DNA from: Woeseiaceae bacterium
GTDB lineage: Bacteria; Pseudomonadota; Gammaproteobacteria; Steroidobacterales; Woeseiaceae
Direction: 5' to 3'
Length of the DNA: 18,814 bases
Assembly (NCBI GenBank): GCA_013138675.1
Contig: WTCH01000194.1
Location: 1-18,814 of the forward strand
Shown: in pieces, positions 1 to 7,612 of the stretch
Position numbering within the stretch: the first letter of the stretch is position 1
Layout: each line of letters opens with the position of its first letter
Notes under the pieces: generated by a model
Databases searched by the model: none
Told to the model about the DNA's origin: nothing
Seen by the model: only the letters and a program-made list of their open reading frames with translations
Program-made: the position numbers and the translations under genes

Positions 1-2
1 TG

Positions 3-512
3 CGTTCTCCGGTCGACTTCCGGGTCAGCTCATCGTTCAATCCCAATCGCCGGCATCCGGTGCTTAAGACCGTGCGGCCGCATCGCGGTGTTGATTACGC
101 GGCCCCGCGTGGCACACCTATCAGGGCATCGGGCGACGGCAAGGTAATATTTCGCGGTGTGAAGTCGGGATACGGCAATGTCGTCATACTTCAGCATGGC
201 GGCAACATCACAACGCTCTATGCGCATATGTCGAAATTCGCCTCAAGTGCACGTACGGGATCGCGTGTCAGGCAGGGGCAGACTATTGGCTACGTCGGGA
301 AGACGGGCCTTGTTACCGGAGTTCACCTTCACTATGAGTATCGGTTGAACGGAGTCCACAGGAATCCGAGGACCGTAAAATTGCCACAGGCCGATCCTAT
401 CGCTGACGAGTACCGCAAGCAGTTCCTTGCCGCTGCCGGACCCATACTCGAGGAACTTGAGAGGTTCAAGAACACTCAGCTCGCCACGATCGCGCAAAAC
501 GAAAACCAGTAG
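3..512 (+). CDS. M23 family metallopeptidase (MepM-like), 5' truncated
   Basis: This is the 3' part of a zinc murein endopeptidase of the M23/LytM family, which cuts peptidoglycan cross-links in the periplasm. The reading frame is open from base 3 and the start lies outside the window. About 169 residues are visible. The peptide SSSFNPNRRHP leads into the first zinc motif HRGVD (H..D) and the second HLHYE (HxH), the standard lysostaphin-type ligands. GYVGKTGLVTG just before HLH is also typical. A C-terminal tail after the catalytic domain (QADPIADEYRKQFLAAAGP) resembles MepM-type proteins. The GTG at 60 would cut into the domain and is not a real start. anmK begins 14 nt downstream on the same strand, so the two cell-wall genes are probably co-transcribed. 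In Pseudomonas the homologue sits between tyrS and anmK, so tyrS may lie just upstream of the window (inference). Confidence 0.93.
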   Translation, partial: RSPVDFRVSSSFNPNRRHPVLKTVRPHRGVDYAAPRGTPIRASGDGKVIFRGVKSGYGNVVILQHGGNITTLYAHMSKFASSARTGSRVRQGQTIGYVGKTGLVTGVHLHYEYRLNGVHRNPRTVKLPQADPIADEYRKQFLAAAGPILEELERFKNTQLATIAQNENQ

Positions 513-526
513 TTGCGACAACGCCG

Positions 527-1633
527 GTGAGTAACCTGTATATCGGCCTAATGTCCGGCACCAGCATGGACGGCATCGATGCGGCGCTTGTACGATTTTC
601 GGAATCGGGCCTCGACATTCTGCAGACGCTCCAGCAAGACTTTCCCGAGGACCTCAGGCGACGCCTGATCGTGTCGAGATCCGATGCCAGCCTGCGCTCC
701 TGCGACGATGTGCCGGATCTGCATGCGGAAGTCGGACAGTGCTTTCGCGATGCGGCGCGAGCATTACTTGCCCTTGCGAAAATCAATCCCTCGGCGATCA
801 CTGCGATTGGCAGCCATGGGCAAACGCTGCGACACGAGCCGGAGGCAACCGAACCCTTTTCGCTACAGATAGGCGATGCAAACCTCATCGCCAAAGGCAC
901 TGGAATTACCACGATCGCCGACTTTCGTCGCGCCGACATTGAACTGGGTGGGCAAGGCGCCCCTCTCGCACCCGCATTTCACGAGTGGCTATTTCGGAAC
1001 GAGGAGATGACACGCGTCGTGCTGAACATCGGCGGCATCGCGAATATCACGGTGCTACATGCCGATGACCTGGAAACGACAGGATTTGATACGGGTCCCG
1101 GCAACACCCTGCTGGACGCGTGGGCCTTGAAACACCTGCACACCCCTTACGACGCAAACGGTGACTGGAGTGCGTCAGGGTCAGTGGCAGGCGACCTGCT
1201 TTCGCGGCTGACGAGCGATGCCTACTTTGCGGCCACTGCGCCGAAAAGCACCGGCTTTGAGTACTTCAATCTCGACTGGCTTGACGAAGCAATTGCCAGC
1301 CAATATGACCCCGCCGACGTCCAGGCGACGCTTTGCCAGTTAACGGCCGATAGCATCGCCGAGGCGATAAGAACTGCGGCCCCGAATGCAAACGAAGTCC
1401 TTGTTTGCGGTGGCGGCGTGCACAACCACGACCTCATGCGGCGACTGGAGGCGACCTTGCCCGGCACGGGCATCGCATCGACCGCGATTGCCGGCCTCGA
1501 TCCTGACTGGGTCGAGGCAGCCGCTTTTGCATGGCTGGCAATGCGCACGACGCAGGGCCAGACCGGCAACTTGCCATCGGTAACCGGCGCCGACCGCTCG
1601 ACAGTACTGGGGGTGACCCATACAGCATCCTGA
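527..1633 (+). CDS. anmK: Anhydro-N-acetylmuramic acid kinase
   Basis: AnmK phosphorylates and opens 1,6-anhydro-N-acetylmuramic acid released during peptidoglycan turnover, giving MurNAc-6-phosphate for recycling in the cytoplasm. The 368-residue length is that of the family. Motifs run in the expected order: GLMSGTSMDGID (7-18, ATP-binding), GSHGQT (95-100), the IADFRRADIELGGQGAPLAP region, NIGGIAN (168-174), GFDTGPGN (186-193, including the catalytic Asp188 by analogy), a CGGGVHN segment, and DPDWVEAAAFAWLA near the end. The start is a GTG at 527. No in-frame ATG gives the conserved N-terminus, and the ribosome-binding site is weak. The gene follows the M23 peptidase by 14 nt, which fits an operon for wall turnover. 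ppk1 follows after 75 nt and probably has its own promoter. Confidence 0.97.
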   Translation: MSNLYIGLMSGTSMDGIDAALVRFSESGLDILQTLQQDFPEDLRRRLIVSRSDASLRSCDDVPDLHAEVGQCFRDAARALLALAKINPSAITAIGSHGQTLRHEPEATEPFSLQIGDANLIAKGTGITTIADFRRADIELGGQGAPLAPAFHEWLFRNEEMTRVVLNIGGIANITVLHADDLETTGFDTGPGNTLLDAWALKHLHTPYDANGDWSASGSVAGDLLSRLTSDAYFAATAPKSTGFEYFNLDWLDEAIASQYDPADVQATLCQLTADSIAEAIRTAAPNANEVLVCGGGVHNHDLMRRLEATLPGTGIASTAIAGLDPDWVEAAAFAWLAMRTTQGQTGNLPSVTGADRSTVLGVTHTAS

Positions 1634-1671
1634 ACTGAAGACCCTGTAAGCAACTCGCACAAGACAGTCGT

Positions 1672-1680
1672 TGCTATACT
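1672..1680 (+). promoter_or_regulatory. Candidate extended -10 promoter for ppk1
   Basis: The 75-nt gap between anmK and ppk1 contains TGCTATACT: TATACT at 1675-1680 preceded by the TGn of an extended -10 element. No good -35 hexamer is seen at the usual distance, as expected for this class. Transcription would start near 1687, leaving a leader of about 20 nt with a GAGA Shine-Dalgarno-like run at 1697-1700 before the TTG start. Visual match only. Confidence 0.4.
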
Positions 1681-1708
1681 GGCCGGCCGCCATTTCGAGA
1701 TAGATCCG

Positions 1709-3787
1709 TTGGACGCGCCGGCACTCCCCCCTGCTGACCTGTATATCAATCGCGAACTCAGCCAGCTTGAGTTCAATAAGCGCGTGTTTGCCCAGGCCCA
1801 GGACGAAAATGTTCCTCTTCTCGAACGACTTCGATTCCTGTGTATCACCTGCACCAATCTCGACGAGTTCTTCGAGATACGGGTCGCTGCGCTAAAACAG
1901 CGTATCGAGCTTGGTGCCCCGGCGCCGGGCCCGGAGAAACTCTCAGCCCAGCAGATCTTCGACGCTATCCGCCACCGCATGCTCGTCATCGTCAGGCAGC
2001 AATACGAATTGCTGAACAATGTGCTGTTTCCGGAGCTGAGCAAGGCCGGCGTGCAGTTTTTGCAGAGCGAAGAATGGAACGCCGAGCAAAGCGAATGGCT
2101 GCAAGAGTATTTTCTCGAACAAGTTGTGCCAGTGCTCACGCCGCTCACTTTCGATCCGTCGCGACCGTTCCCGCGCGTATTGAACAAGAGCCTCAATTTC
2201 ATCGTCAGGTTGCGCGGCAAAGATGCGTTCGGTCGGCGGCGTCATCAAGCCATGGTGCAGGCGCCACGATCGCTACCGCGCATCATCCGCCTGCCGGAAC
2301 ATCTCAGCACACCGGGACGGCATAACTATGTCTTTTTGTCGTCGATTATCCGCGTACACGTCGCCATGTTGTTCCCTGGACTGAATGTGGACGGCTGCTA
2401 CCAGTTTCGCGTGACGCGTAATTCAAATCTCTACGTCGACGACGAAGAGATCGGCGACCTGGCGCACGCTCTCGAGGGTCAGCTGGCCGCCAGCCGCCAC
2501 GGCGCGGCCGTGCGTCTCGAGGTCAGCCACGAGTGTCCGCCGGATCTGCAGGAGTTTCTTCTTGAGAACTTTGGCCTTGCTGAGTACGACACGTATCTCG
2601 TCGACGGCCCGGTGAACCTGAACCGCCTCGCGACTGTGTGTGAGATCGAAGATCGCTGGGAACTGCTGTATCCACCCTTTGCGCAGGGCTTGCCTGAGGA
2701 ACTCCTGGGCAAAGAGAACATTTTTGATCTGCTCACGCAGAAGAACGTTCTGCTGCACCACCCGTACCAGTCATTTGCGCCAACCATCGATTTCATAAAG
2801 ACGGCGTCGATTGACGCGGATGTGCTCGCGATAAAAATTACGCTCTATCGAACCGGAGCCGAATCGCCGATTGTGGATCATCTCGTGCATGCAGCACGCT
2901 CTGGCAAGGAAGTAACGGTCATTATCGAGCTCATGGCACGGTTTGACGAAGCGGCGAATATCGCTCTTGCAAACCGCCTGCAGGAGGCCGGCGCGCACGT
3001 CGTCTATGGCCTGGTCGGCTACAAGACGCATGCCAAAATGACGCTCGTTGTGCGCAGGGAATCAGACAAGCTCGTCCGCTATGTACACCTCGGCACTGGC
3101 AATTACCATCATGCCACGACACGCGTGTATACCGACTACGGCTATATGAGCAGCAGCCGGCGCCTGGGAGAAGATGTCCACCAGTTATTCATGCAGTTAA
3201 CAAGCCTCACCGAATCAAGCAACATGTCGCGCATGATGGCCGCACCGTTCAATCTTTACTCCTCTCTTCTGGAGAAAATCGAACGCGAGGCACAGAACGC
3301 GCGCGATGGTAAGAAAGCGCGCATCATTGCCAAGATCAACTCACTCAACGAGCAGGGCATAATCAATGCGCTGTACGAGGCATCCCAAGATGGCGTGAAG
3401 ATCGACCTGATCGTGCGCGGCATTTGTTCGCTGCGTCCTGGTGTGTCGGGACTGTCCGAAAACATTCACGTGCGATCGATTGTCGGACGATTCCTCGAAC
3501 ACTCGCGCGTTTACTATTTCCTGAACGATGACAATGAAGAGTTCTATTGCGCGAGCGCCGACTGGATGGAGCGCAATCTTCTGCGCCGCAACGAATCCTG
3601 TTTCGAGATTCGACAGAAGGCGATGAAGGACCAGATCCGTGCCGACCTGGAACTGTTCCTGTCGGACAATTGCCAGGCCTGGGTACTGCACGGCGACGGC
3701 AGTTACAAACGTCTCTCCCCGGCAGTGGATGAAGAGCGCATTTCTGCACAGGACGTATTTCTCGAGCAGCTGGCACTGCCTAGCTGA
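1709..3787 (+). CDS. ppk1: Polyphosphate kinase 1
   Basis: PPK1 reversibly transfers the gamma-phosphate of ATP to a growing polyphosphate chain and is the main polyP synthase of many bacteria. The 692-residue protein is close to E. coli Ppk (688). The N-terminus DLYINRELSQLEFNKRVF is the classic helical domain start. The catalytic region holds YKTHAKM, with His441 equivalent to the autophosphorylated His435 of E. coli, and YVHLGTGNYH, with His460 equivalent to His454; the 19-residue spacing is preserved. FYCASADWMERNL and RRNESCFEIR are typical of the C-terminal domain. Translation starts at a TTG (1709); the alignment begins immediately after it and no ATG lies nearby. The gene converges on ppx and overlaps it by 8 bp at the stops, unlike the ppk-ppx operon of E. 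coli. There is no sign of decay. Confidence 0.98.
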   Translation: MDAPALPPADLYINRELSQLEFNKRVFAQAQDENVPLLERLRFLCITCTNLDEFFEIRVAALKQRIELGAPAPGPEKLSAQQIFDAIRHRMLVIVRQQYELLNNVLFPELSKAGVQFLQSEEWNAEQSEWLQEYFLEQVVPVLTPLTFDPSRPFPRVLNKSLNFIVRLRGKDAFGRRRHQAMVQAPRSLPRIIRLPEHLSTPGRHNYVFLSSIIRVHVAMLFPGLNVDGCYQFRVTRNSNLYVDDEEIGDLAHALEGQLAASRHGAAVRLEVSHECPPDLQEFLLENFGLAEYDTYLVDGPVNLNRLATVCEIEDRWELLYPPFAQGLPEELLGKENIFDLLTQKNVLLHHPYQSFAPTIDFIKTASIDADVLAIKITLYRTGAESPIVDHLVHAARSGKEVTVIIELMARFDEAANIALANRLQEAGAHVVYGLVGYKTHAKMTLVVRRESDKLVRYVHLGTGNYHHATTRVYTDYGYMSSSRRLGEDVHQLFMQLTSLTESSNMSRMMAAPFNLYSSLLEKIEREAQNARDGKKARIIAKINSLNEQGIINALYEASQDGVKIDLIVRGICSLRPGVSGLSENIHVRSIVGRFLEHSRVYYFLNDDNEEFYCASADWMERNLLRRNESCFEIRQKAMKDQIRADLELFLSDNCQAWVLHGDGSYKRLSPAVDEERISAQDVFLEQLALPS

Positions 3788-5294
3788 ATGTCAGGCTGTA
3801 TCCCACTGTTTTGAGATAGCCGACTTCACGCTCGAGGTCTGCAACCGTCAGCGGATTGGCCGCAAGCCAAGAAGAATCGAAAGACAGGCACACCGAATCC
3901 TCGCTTACCGAAGTTGCGACGGTAGGAAACTCAACGGCACTACGGTTCCTGTTCATCAGAACTGCCAGCCGCAATAGAATCGCAAGGCGCAGCGCCGGCT
4001 CGCGCCAGACCCTTGGCAGAATTTTCTGCGCCCTGGCGTCGATCTCGTGACGCTGGCCGCCGATCAGGAAGGCAAGAAATCTCTGCTCGGCGCGTGGGAA
4101 ACCTGGCAGATCTGCATTGGCGGCGATGTAGGCACCATGCCTCTGGAACCCGTCGTGGGAGATATCGAGACCAATCTCGTGCAATCGGGCGGACCATTCG
4201 AGCATGTTGCCAAATAGCGCCGATTCGAGGTGCCACTGATCTCTGCACTGCTCCAACAGGAGTACTGCTGTACCCGCCACGCGGCGCGATTGATCGGTAT
4301 CGACGTTGTAGCGCGCCGCCATGGCACGCACGCTGCGCTCGCGCGCGTCTTCATGCTTCAGCCGGCCGAGCAAGTCATAAAGCAGACCCTCGCGCAACGC
4401 ACCATCCGAGACTTTGAGCTCGGCGACACGCAATACGCTCAGTAACTCGGCCAGGATCGCAAGACCGCCGGGCCAAACCTGTGCGCGACGTTCGGAGAGA
4501 CCCGGCAGTGAAAGATTGTCGATGGACTCACAGTCGGTAACCGTGGCAATGAGTTTTTCGAGTGCCTCAGGGTTCAGGCTGTGTGAGTCAATAATGCCGA
4601 GTTCGCTCGCGACACGCTCAGTTGAGCGAATTGTCCCTGACGTGCCAATAGACTCGATCTGCTCGTCGCCGCGGAAAAATGCTTTGACGGGCCGGAGTTC
4701 AAGACGAGCTGCGACCCGAGCTTTCCCGAACGCTTTTGCGGTGATGCTGCCGTCACCGAAAAAGCGTTCAGTCATCGACACACAACCCAGGTGGACGCTT
4801 TCAAGCGCCCGTGGTTCGGCACCCTGCCCCAGTATCAGCTCGGTGCTGCCGCCACCGATATCGAGAACGAGACGCAGGCCATCCTGCGGCGGCAGGCTCT
4901 GCGTTACGCCGTTGTATATCAGGCGAGCCTCTTCCAGACCCGAAATAACGTCGATCGGATGTCCGAGTGCTGACTCCGCCTCTGCCATGAAGCCGGTATC
5001 TTCACGCGCCCGGCGGATCGTGCTTGTTCCTGCCGCACGCACGCTTCCCGCGCGCATATCACGCAGCCGCTCTCCAAATCGCGACAGGCAATCGATCGCC
5101 CGCCCGCGCGCATCCGGTGAGAGATCGCCACTATTGGACAGTCCCTCTGCGAGGCGTACGGTTTCGCGAATTCGATCGATGATGACGAGCTGCCCATGGC
5201 GCAGCTCACCAACGATCATGTGAAAACTATTGGATCCAAGATCAACAGCAGCGATGACCTCGGAAGAGGAATCAGGTTGAGAAGGACGATCCAC
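3780..5294 (-). CDS. ppx: Exopolyphosphatase (Ppx/GppA family)
   Basis: Ppx processively removes terminal phosphates from polyphosphate; GppA paralogues act on pppGpp. The visible motifs are VDLGSNSFHMIV (phosphate 1 loop), ETVRLAEGL, SGLEEARLIYNGV, LDIGGGSTELILG (phosphate 2), IGTSGTIRST, SLPGLSERR, and SDGALREGLLYDLLGR leading into the helical HD-like C-terminal domain. The extra C-terminal domain and overall similarity favour Ppx over a short exopolyphosphatase, but GppA activity cannot be excluded. The frame is open to an ATG at 5366, which would overlap erpA by 95 nt. I chose the GTG at 5294 (504 residues; E. coli Ppx is 513), leaving a 23-nt overlap with the end of erpA. It is the last in-frame start before the conserved core. 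It is the distal gene of the minus-strand run and converges on ppk1. Confidence 0.95.
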   Translation of the reverse strand: MDRPSQPDSSSEVIAAVDLGSNSFHMIVGELRHGQLVIIDRIRETVRLAEGLSNSGDLSPDARGRAIDCLSRFGERLRDMRAGSVRAAGTSTIRRAREDTGFMAEAESALGHPIDVISGLEEARLIYNGVTQSLPPQDGLRLVLDIGGGSTELILGQGAEPRALESVHLGCVSMTERFFGDGSITAKAFGKARVAARLELRPVKAFFRGDEQIESIGTSGTIRSTERVASELGIIDSHSLNPEALEKLIATVTDCESIDNLSLPGLSERRAQVWPGGLAILAELLSVLRVAELKVSDGALREGLLYDLLGRLKHEDARERSVRAMAARYNVDTDQSRRVAGTAVLLLEQCRDQWHLESALFGNMLEWSARLHEIGLDISHDGFQRHGAYIAANADLPGFPRAEQRFLAFLIGGQRHEIDARAQKILPRVWREPALRLAILLRLAVLMNRNRSAVEFPTVATSVSEDSVCLSFDSSWLAANPLTVADLEREVGYLKTVGYSLTFS

Positions 5295-5631
5295 AGCCGC
5301 AGGTTGTTGTCGCGTTTGGGTTGCGGATGATGAATTGCGCACCCTGCAGGTCTTCCTTGTAATCAATTTCTGCGCCCATCAAATACTGAACACTCATCGG
5401 ATCGATCACAAGCTTAACGCCCTGGTTTTCAACTTCGCTATCACCGTCCTCGATATTCTCGTCAAACGTGAACCCGTATTGAAACCCGGAGCAACCCCCG
5501 CCGGAGATGAAAACCCTGAGCATCAGCTCGGGATTCTGTTCTTCCTCGATGAGCTCGCCGACCTTCGTCGCCGCAGCGTCGGTGAACACTACGGGCGGCG
5601 GCGGTGCTGGTGCTGTTACATCTGTCTGCAT
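5272..5631 (-). CDS. erpA: Iron-sulfur cluster insertion protein, A-type carrier
   Basis: ErpA delivers [4Fe-4S] clusters to apo-proteins, including the IspG/IspH isoprenoid enzymes in E. coli. The 119-residue protein has all three conserved cysteines: Cys47 in GGGCSGFQYGF, and Cys111 and Cys113 in the C-terminal CGCGSSFS. DPMSVQYLMGAEIDY matches ErpA closely and separates it from IscA. A proline-rich stretch (APAPPPPVVF) at residues 7-16 extends the N-terminus slightly. The start is ATG at 5631 with a weak ribosome-binding site, and bactofilin ends 24 nt upstream. The start of ppx overlaps the 3' end of erpA, suggesting translational coupling. In Pseudomonas the gene neighbours anmK; here ppk1 and ppx lie between them. 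Confidence 0.97.
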   Translation of the reverse strand: MQTDVTAPAPPPPVVFTDAAATKVGELIEEEQNPELMLRVFISGGGCSGFQYGFTFDENIEDGDSEVENQGVKLVIDPMSVQYLMGAEIDYKEDLQGAQFIIRNPNATTTCGCGSSFST

Positions 5632-5655
5632 ATTCTGAAGCCTGCTTCTGTCCCT

Positions 5656-6081
5656 TTACGATTCGGCAGCGATTGCGGCCGATTCATCGATGCGAGTCGT
5701 CTGTTCGAGCAACGGTACCTGACCTTCCGGCTGATGTACCAGCTTGCCGTTGATCTCGGCGCCAATCGCCATCTCGATCAGATTGTAATACACATTGCCA
5801 ATGACCCGTGCGGTGGGCCCGAGTTCCACGCGCTGTGCCGCGCAGACATCGCCACGCACGATACCATGAAGCACGACGTACGGAACCGTCACTCCGCCTT
5901 CAACGTTGCCGTCTTCGCTGACGCTGAGTGCAGAATTACTCTCCGGATCGGCACTGACATTGCCTTTAATGGTGCCGTCAACGTGGCAGCCGCCCTCGTA
6001 GTGCAGGTCTCCGTTGACCTTGGTGTTGGCGCCGACGAGCGTATCCACGACGGTGTGTCTGCGTTCTTTTCGACCAAACAT
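5656..6081 (-). CDS. Bactofilin (polymer-forming cytoskeletal protein)
   Basis: Bactofilins form nucleotide-independent filaments that organise cell-wall enzymes, morphology or stalks at the inner membrane. The 141-residue protein has the family layout: a short N-terminal tail (MFGRKERRHTVVDTLVG), then a core of right-handed beta-helix repeats from about residue 15 to 115. Examples are TKVNGDLHYEGGCHVDGTIKGN, GNVEGGVTVPYVVLHGIVRGD and ARVIGNVYYNLIEMAIGAEING, with recurring small-hydrophobic and G-x-h-x-G spacing. The C-terminal tail is short and acidic. The start is ATG at 6081 with a good Shine-Dalgarno sequence GGAGAAG on the minus strand. It follows the DUF6776 gene by 39 nt and precedes erpA by 24 nt. 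Its location near an M23 peptidase fits a role in wall organisation, but the partner is inferred only. Confidence 0.92.
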   Translation of the reverse strand: MFGRKERRHTVVDTLVGANTKVNGDLHYEGGCHVDGTIKGNVSADPESNSALSVSEDGNVEGGVTVPYVVLHGIVRGDVCAAQRVELGPTARVIGNVYYNLIEMAIGAEINGKLVHQPEGQVPLLEQTTRIDESAAIAAES

Positions 6082-6120
6082 GTACTTCTCCAGTGTGCCT
6101 GTTCAGGCGGCTAATCAGCG

Positions 6121-6852
6121 TCAGCCCGGACTTGTCGCCCAGGAGTAACTCTCTTCAATGCTGGAAATCGAGCGCGTTTTCGAGCGTACCTCTATCGTGA
6201 TCGATTCCGGCGTAAATCCGTCAGGAAGTACGATCTCCCTGTCGAAGTCCTGAAAATATCGAAATGAGAATGGCCAGCTTGCGCTCGAGTTCTCAGGCAG
6301 CAACTGGGCATAACTGTAGGTCGTCGTAACGCCACCTTCCTCGCCCTGGACAGTCAAGCTTACATCGCCAGTTACCTTGCGGTCGTGCTGCAGCGATTGC
6401 ACGAGTACGAGGCGCACGTTGTAGGCATGTTCGTTCTGGCTACGCGTCAGCCTGAGATCCTGGACCTTGAGCCCTGCCGCGCCATCCGCAGGAGACACGA
6501 TGCCGCGATAAAACGCGATGGCTTCGGTCTGCTCCTGGATTTTCGCCTGCAACGTCGTGAGGCTCATTTCAACTTCCCTGTAGGCCTCGGTGTCGATATC
6601 GCGGTGCGTTTCAAGCAGCGCGATATCTTCATTGTGCCCGACAATTTCCTCTTCAAGACCGGCAATGCGGTCTTCGTACATCTGACGTTCCTTGCCGGCA
6701 TCCACAATGTTGTAGTTGGCCTGGATGCGGCCGAACTCGAAGACCAGGTAGGCAAATCCGAATATCAGCACGGCAAATACCGCGCGCGTCATGAAAACGC
6801 GCCCGCGGCTGTGCAGCTGTAGTGATGAATGTCGTGCCATTCCTAGGCTCAT
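6121..6852 (-). CDS. DUF6776-like membrane-anchored coiled-coil protein
   Basis: No biochemical function is known to me. The 243-residue protein starts with a basic tail, then one hydrophobic membrane segment at about residues 22-40 (TRAVFAVLIFGFAYLVFEFG). A heptad-like charged region (about 50-115, with DRIAGLEEEIVGHNEDIALLE and MSLTTLQAKIQEQTEAIAF) follows, and then a beta-rich domain containing AFYRGIVSP, typical of this family, and ending TIEVRSKTR. The topology is probably N-in with a periplasmic coiled coil. The family is found beside erpA and bactofilin genes in gammaproteobacteria. The start is uncertain: GTG/ATG-type codons at 6852 and an ATG four codons later (6840) are both possible. 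It sits 54 nt after rppH and 39 nt before the bactofilin. A physical link to bactofilin filaments is plausible but unproven. Confidence 0.85.
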   Translation of the reverse strand: MSLGMARHSSLQLHSRGRVFMTRAVFAVLIFGFAYLVFEFGRIQANYNIVDAGKERQMYEDRIAGLEEEIVGHNEDIALLETHRDIDTEAYREVEMSLTTLQAKIQEQTEAIAFYRGIVSPADGAAGLKVQDLRLTRSQNEHAYNVRLVLVQSLQHDRKVTGDVSLTVQGEEGGVTTTYSYAQLLPENSSASWPFSFRYFQDFDREIVLPDGFTPESITIEVRSKTRSISSIEESYSWATSPG

Positions 6853-6906
6853 CCGTGAAAAGACATTATGTTACGCGGTGGTCCGGGTCGAGAGAAGTGC
6901 GGTACG

Positions 6907-7473
6907 TCACGAATTGGGCGCTGCAATGTCCTTGTCGAACACCGCCTGCCAGCGCTTAGGCCACCAACGTGGCCGCGGCGGGAGATCCTTCGGATACACG
7001 GTTGATCCGAGTTCATGCAGGGCGCGGGCATAAACGCGACGCTTGAAGTAGATGACTTCATTGACGGGTCGCCAGTAGTCAACCCAGCGAATGCGGTCGA
7101 ATTCGGGCCGGTCGCAACGATCAAAACGGACGTTTTCGGACGACGAGGTGAGATGCAGCATGAACCAGCGCTGCTTTTGCCCGATGCAAAGCGGCTCGCT
7201 GTGCCGCCTTACAAATTTGTCGGGCAATCGGTACCGGAGCCAGTCCGAGGTCACACCGAGCAGCTCGACATCCGTGCGCTCGAGACCGACCTCCTCGCGG
7301 AGCTCGCGATACATAGCTTCTTCGGGGTCCTCACCGACAAGCACGCCACCTTGCGGAAACTGCCAGCCCTTGTTGCCTGCACGGCCGGCCAGCATCAGCT
7401 TGCCATCCACGTCAGTCAGGATGATGCCGACGTTGGCGCGGAATCCCTCACCGTCAATCCAGTCGTTGCTCAT
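6907..7473 (-). CDS. rppH: RNA pyrophosphohydrolase (Nudix)
   Basis: RppH removes pyrophosphate from the 5' triphosphate end of mRNA and so triggers RNase E-dependent decay. The protein begins MSNDWIDGEGFRANVGIIL, matching the RppH N-terminus, and has WQFPQGG followed by a complete Nudix box at residues 42-64 (G-x5-E-x7-REL-x-EE-x-GL). WLRYRLP, CIGQKQRWFML, PEFDRIRWVDYW and VIYFKRRVY are the expected RppH signatures and exclude a generic Nudix enzyme. I chose the ATG at 7473 (188 residues). The frame extends 18 codons upstream to 7527, but those residues have no counterpart in E. coli RppH and would cover the candidate promoter. A lysine/arginine/tryptophan-rich tail (RPRWWPKRW) follows the domain. 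It is the first gene of the minus-strand run. Confidence 0.96.
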   Translation of the reverse strand: MSNDWIDGEGFRANVGIILTDVDGKLMLAGRAGNKGWQFPQGGVLVGEDPEEAMYRELREEVGLERTDVELLGVTSDWLRYRLPDKFVRRHSEPLCIGQKQRWFMLHLTSSSENVRFDRCDRPEFDRIRWVDYWRPVNEVIYFKRRVYARALHELGSTVYPKDLPPRPRWWPKRWQAVFDKDIAAPNS

Positions 7474-7508
7474 TGCAACCGATACGAAAACTCTAACTGC
7501 CTTTAACT

Positions 7509-7538
7509 TTACACGAATTATGTGCATTGTCCGTGTAA
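7509..7538. repeat. Inverted repeat TTACACG-N16-CGTGTAA, candidate operator
   Basis: Perfect 7-bp arms lie at 7509-7515 and 7532-7538 in the divergent region between rppH and the permease gene. One arm falls in the spacer of the candidate rppH promoter and the other just downstream of its -10 element. That placement would suit a repressor dimer. The arm centres are 23 bp apart, roughly two helical turns. No known consensus was recognised. Confidence 0.4.
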
Positions 7539-7546
7539 TCAGTCAC
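7517..7546 (-). promoter_or_regulatory. Candidate sigma-70 promoter of the rppH run
   Basis: Read on the minus strand, GTGACT (7546-7541, 4/6 match to TTGACA) is followed after 18 nt by CATAAT (7522-7517, 5/6 match to TATAAT). Transcription would start near 7510, about 37 nt before the rppH ATG. The 7-bp inverted repeat described separately brackets the -10 element. Visual match only. Confidence 0.4.
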
Positions 7547-7551
7547 ACGCG

Positions 7552-7580
7552 TTGACAATTATTTCGACCCGGGCATTGTT
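7552..7580 (+). promoter_or_regulatory. Candidate promoter of the permease-ykgJ pair
   Basis: A perfect TTGACA (7552-7557) lies 56 nt before the permease start. The matching -10 is poor: CATTGT at 7574-7579 (16-nt spacer, 3/6) is the best candidate. A CCGGG/CCCGG pair (7569-7573 and 7587-7591) surrounds it and might hold an operator. A good Shine-Dalgarno run GAGGGGG follows at about 7599-7605. Confidence 0.33.
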
Positions 7581-7612
7581 TATTTTCCCGGTCACTTTGA
7601 GGGGGACATTCA

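Noticed and set aside
4414..5223. A 269-codon + strand frame opposite ppx, and similar long antisense frames in ppk1, tyrA and the GGT-like gene
   Set aside because: Composition is that of GC-rich shadow frames (Arg/Ser/Pro/Ala rich), there is no domain, and the true genes have full family motifs.
7474..7527. N-terminal 18-codon extension of rppH
   Set aside because: It has no counterpart in RppH proteins and would cover the candidate promoter and inverted repeat.
7474..7612. Cobalamin riboswitch ahead of the BtuC-like permease
   Set aside because: The region is too short and no B12-box-like sequence was seen.
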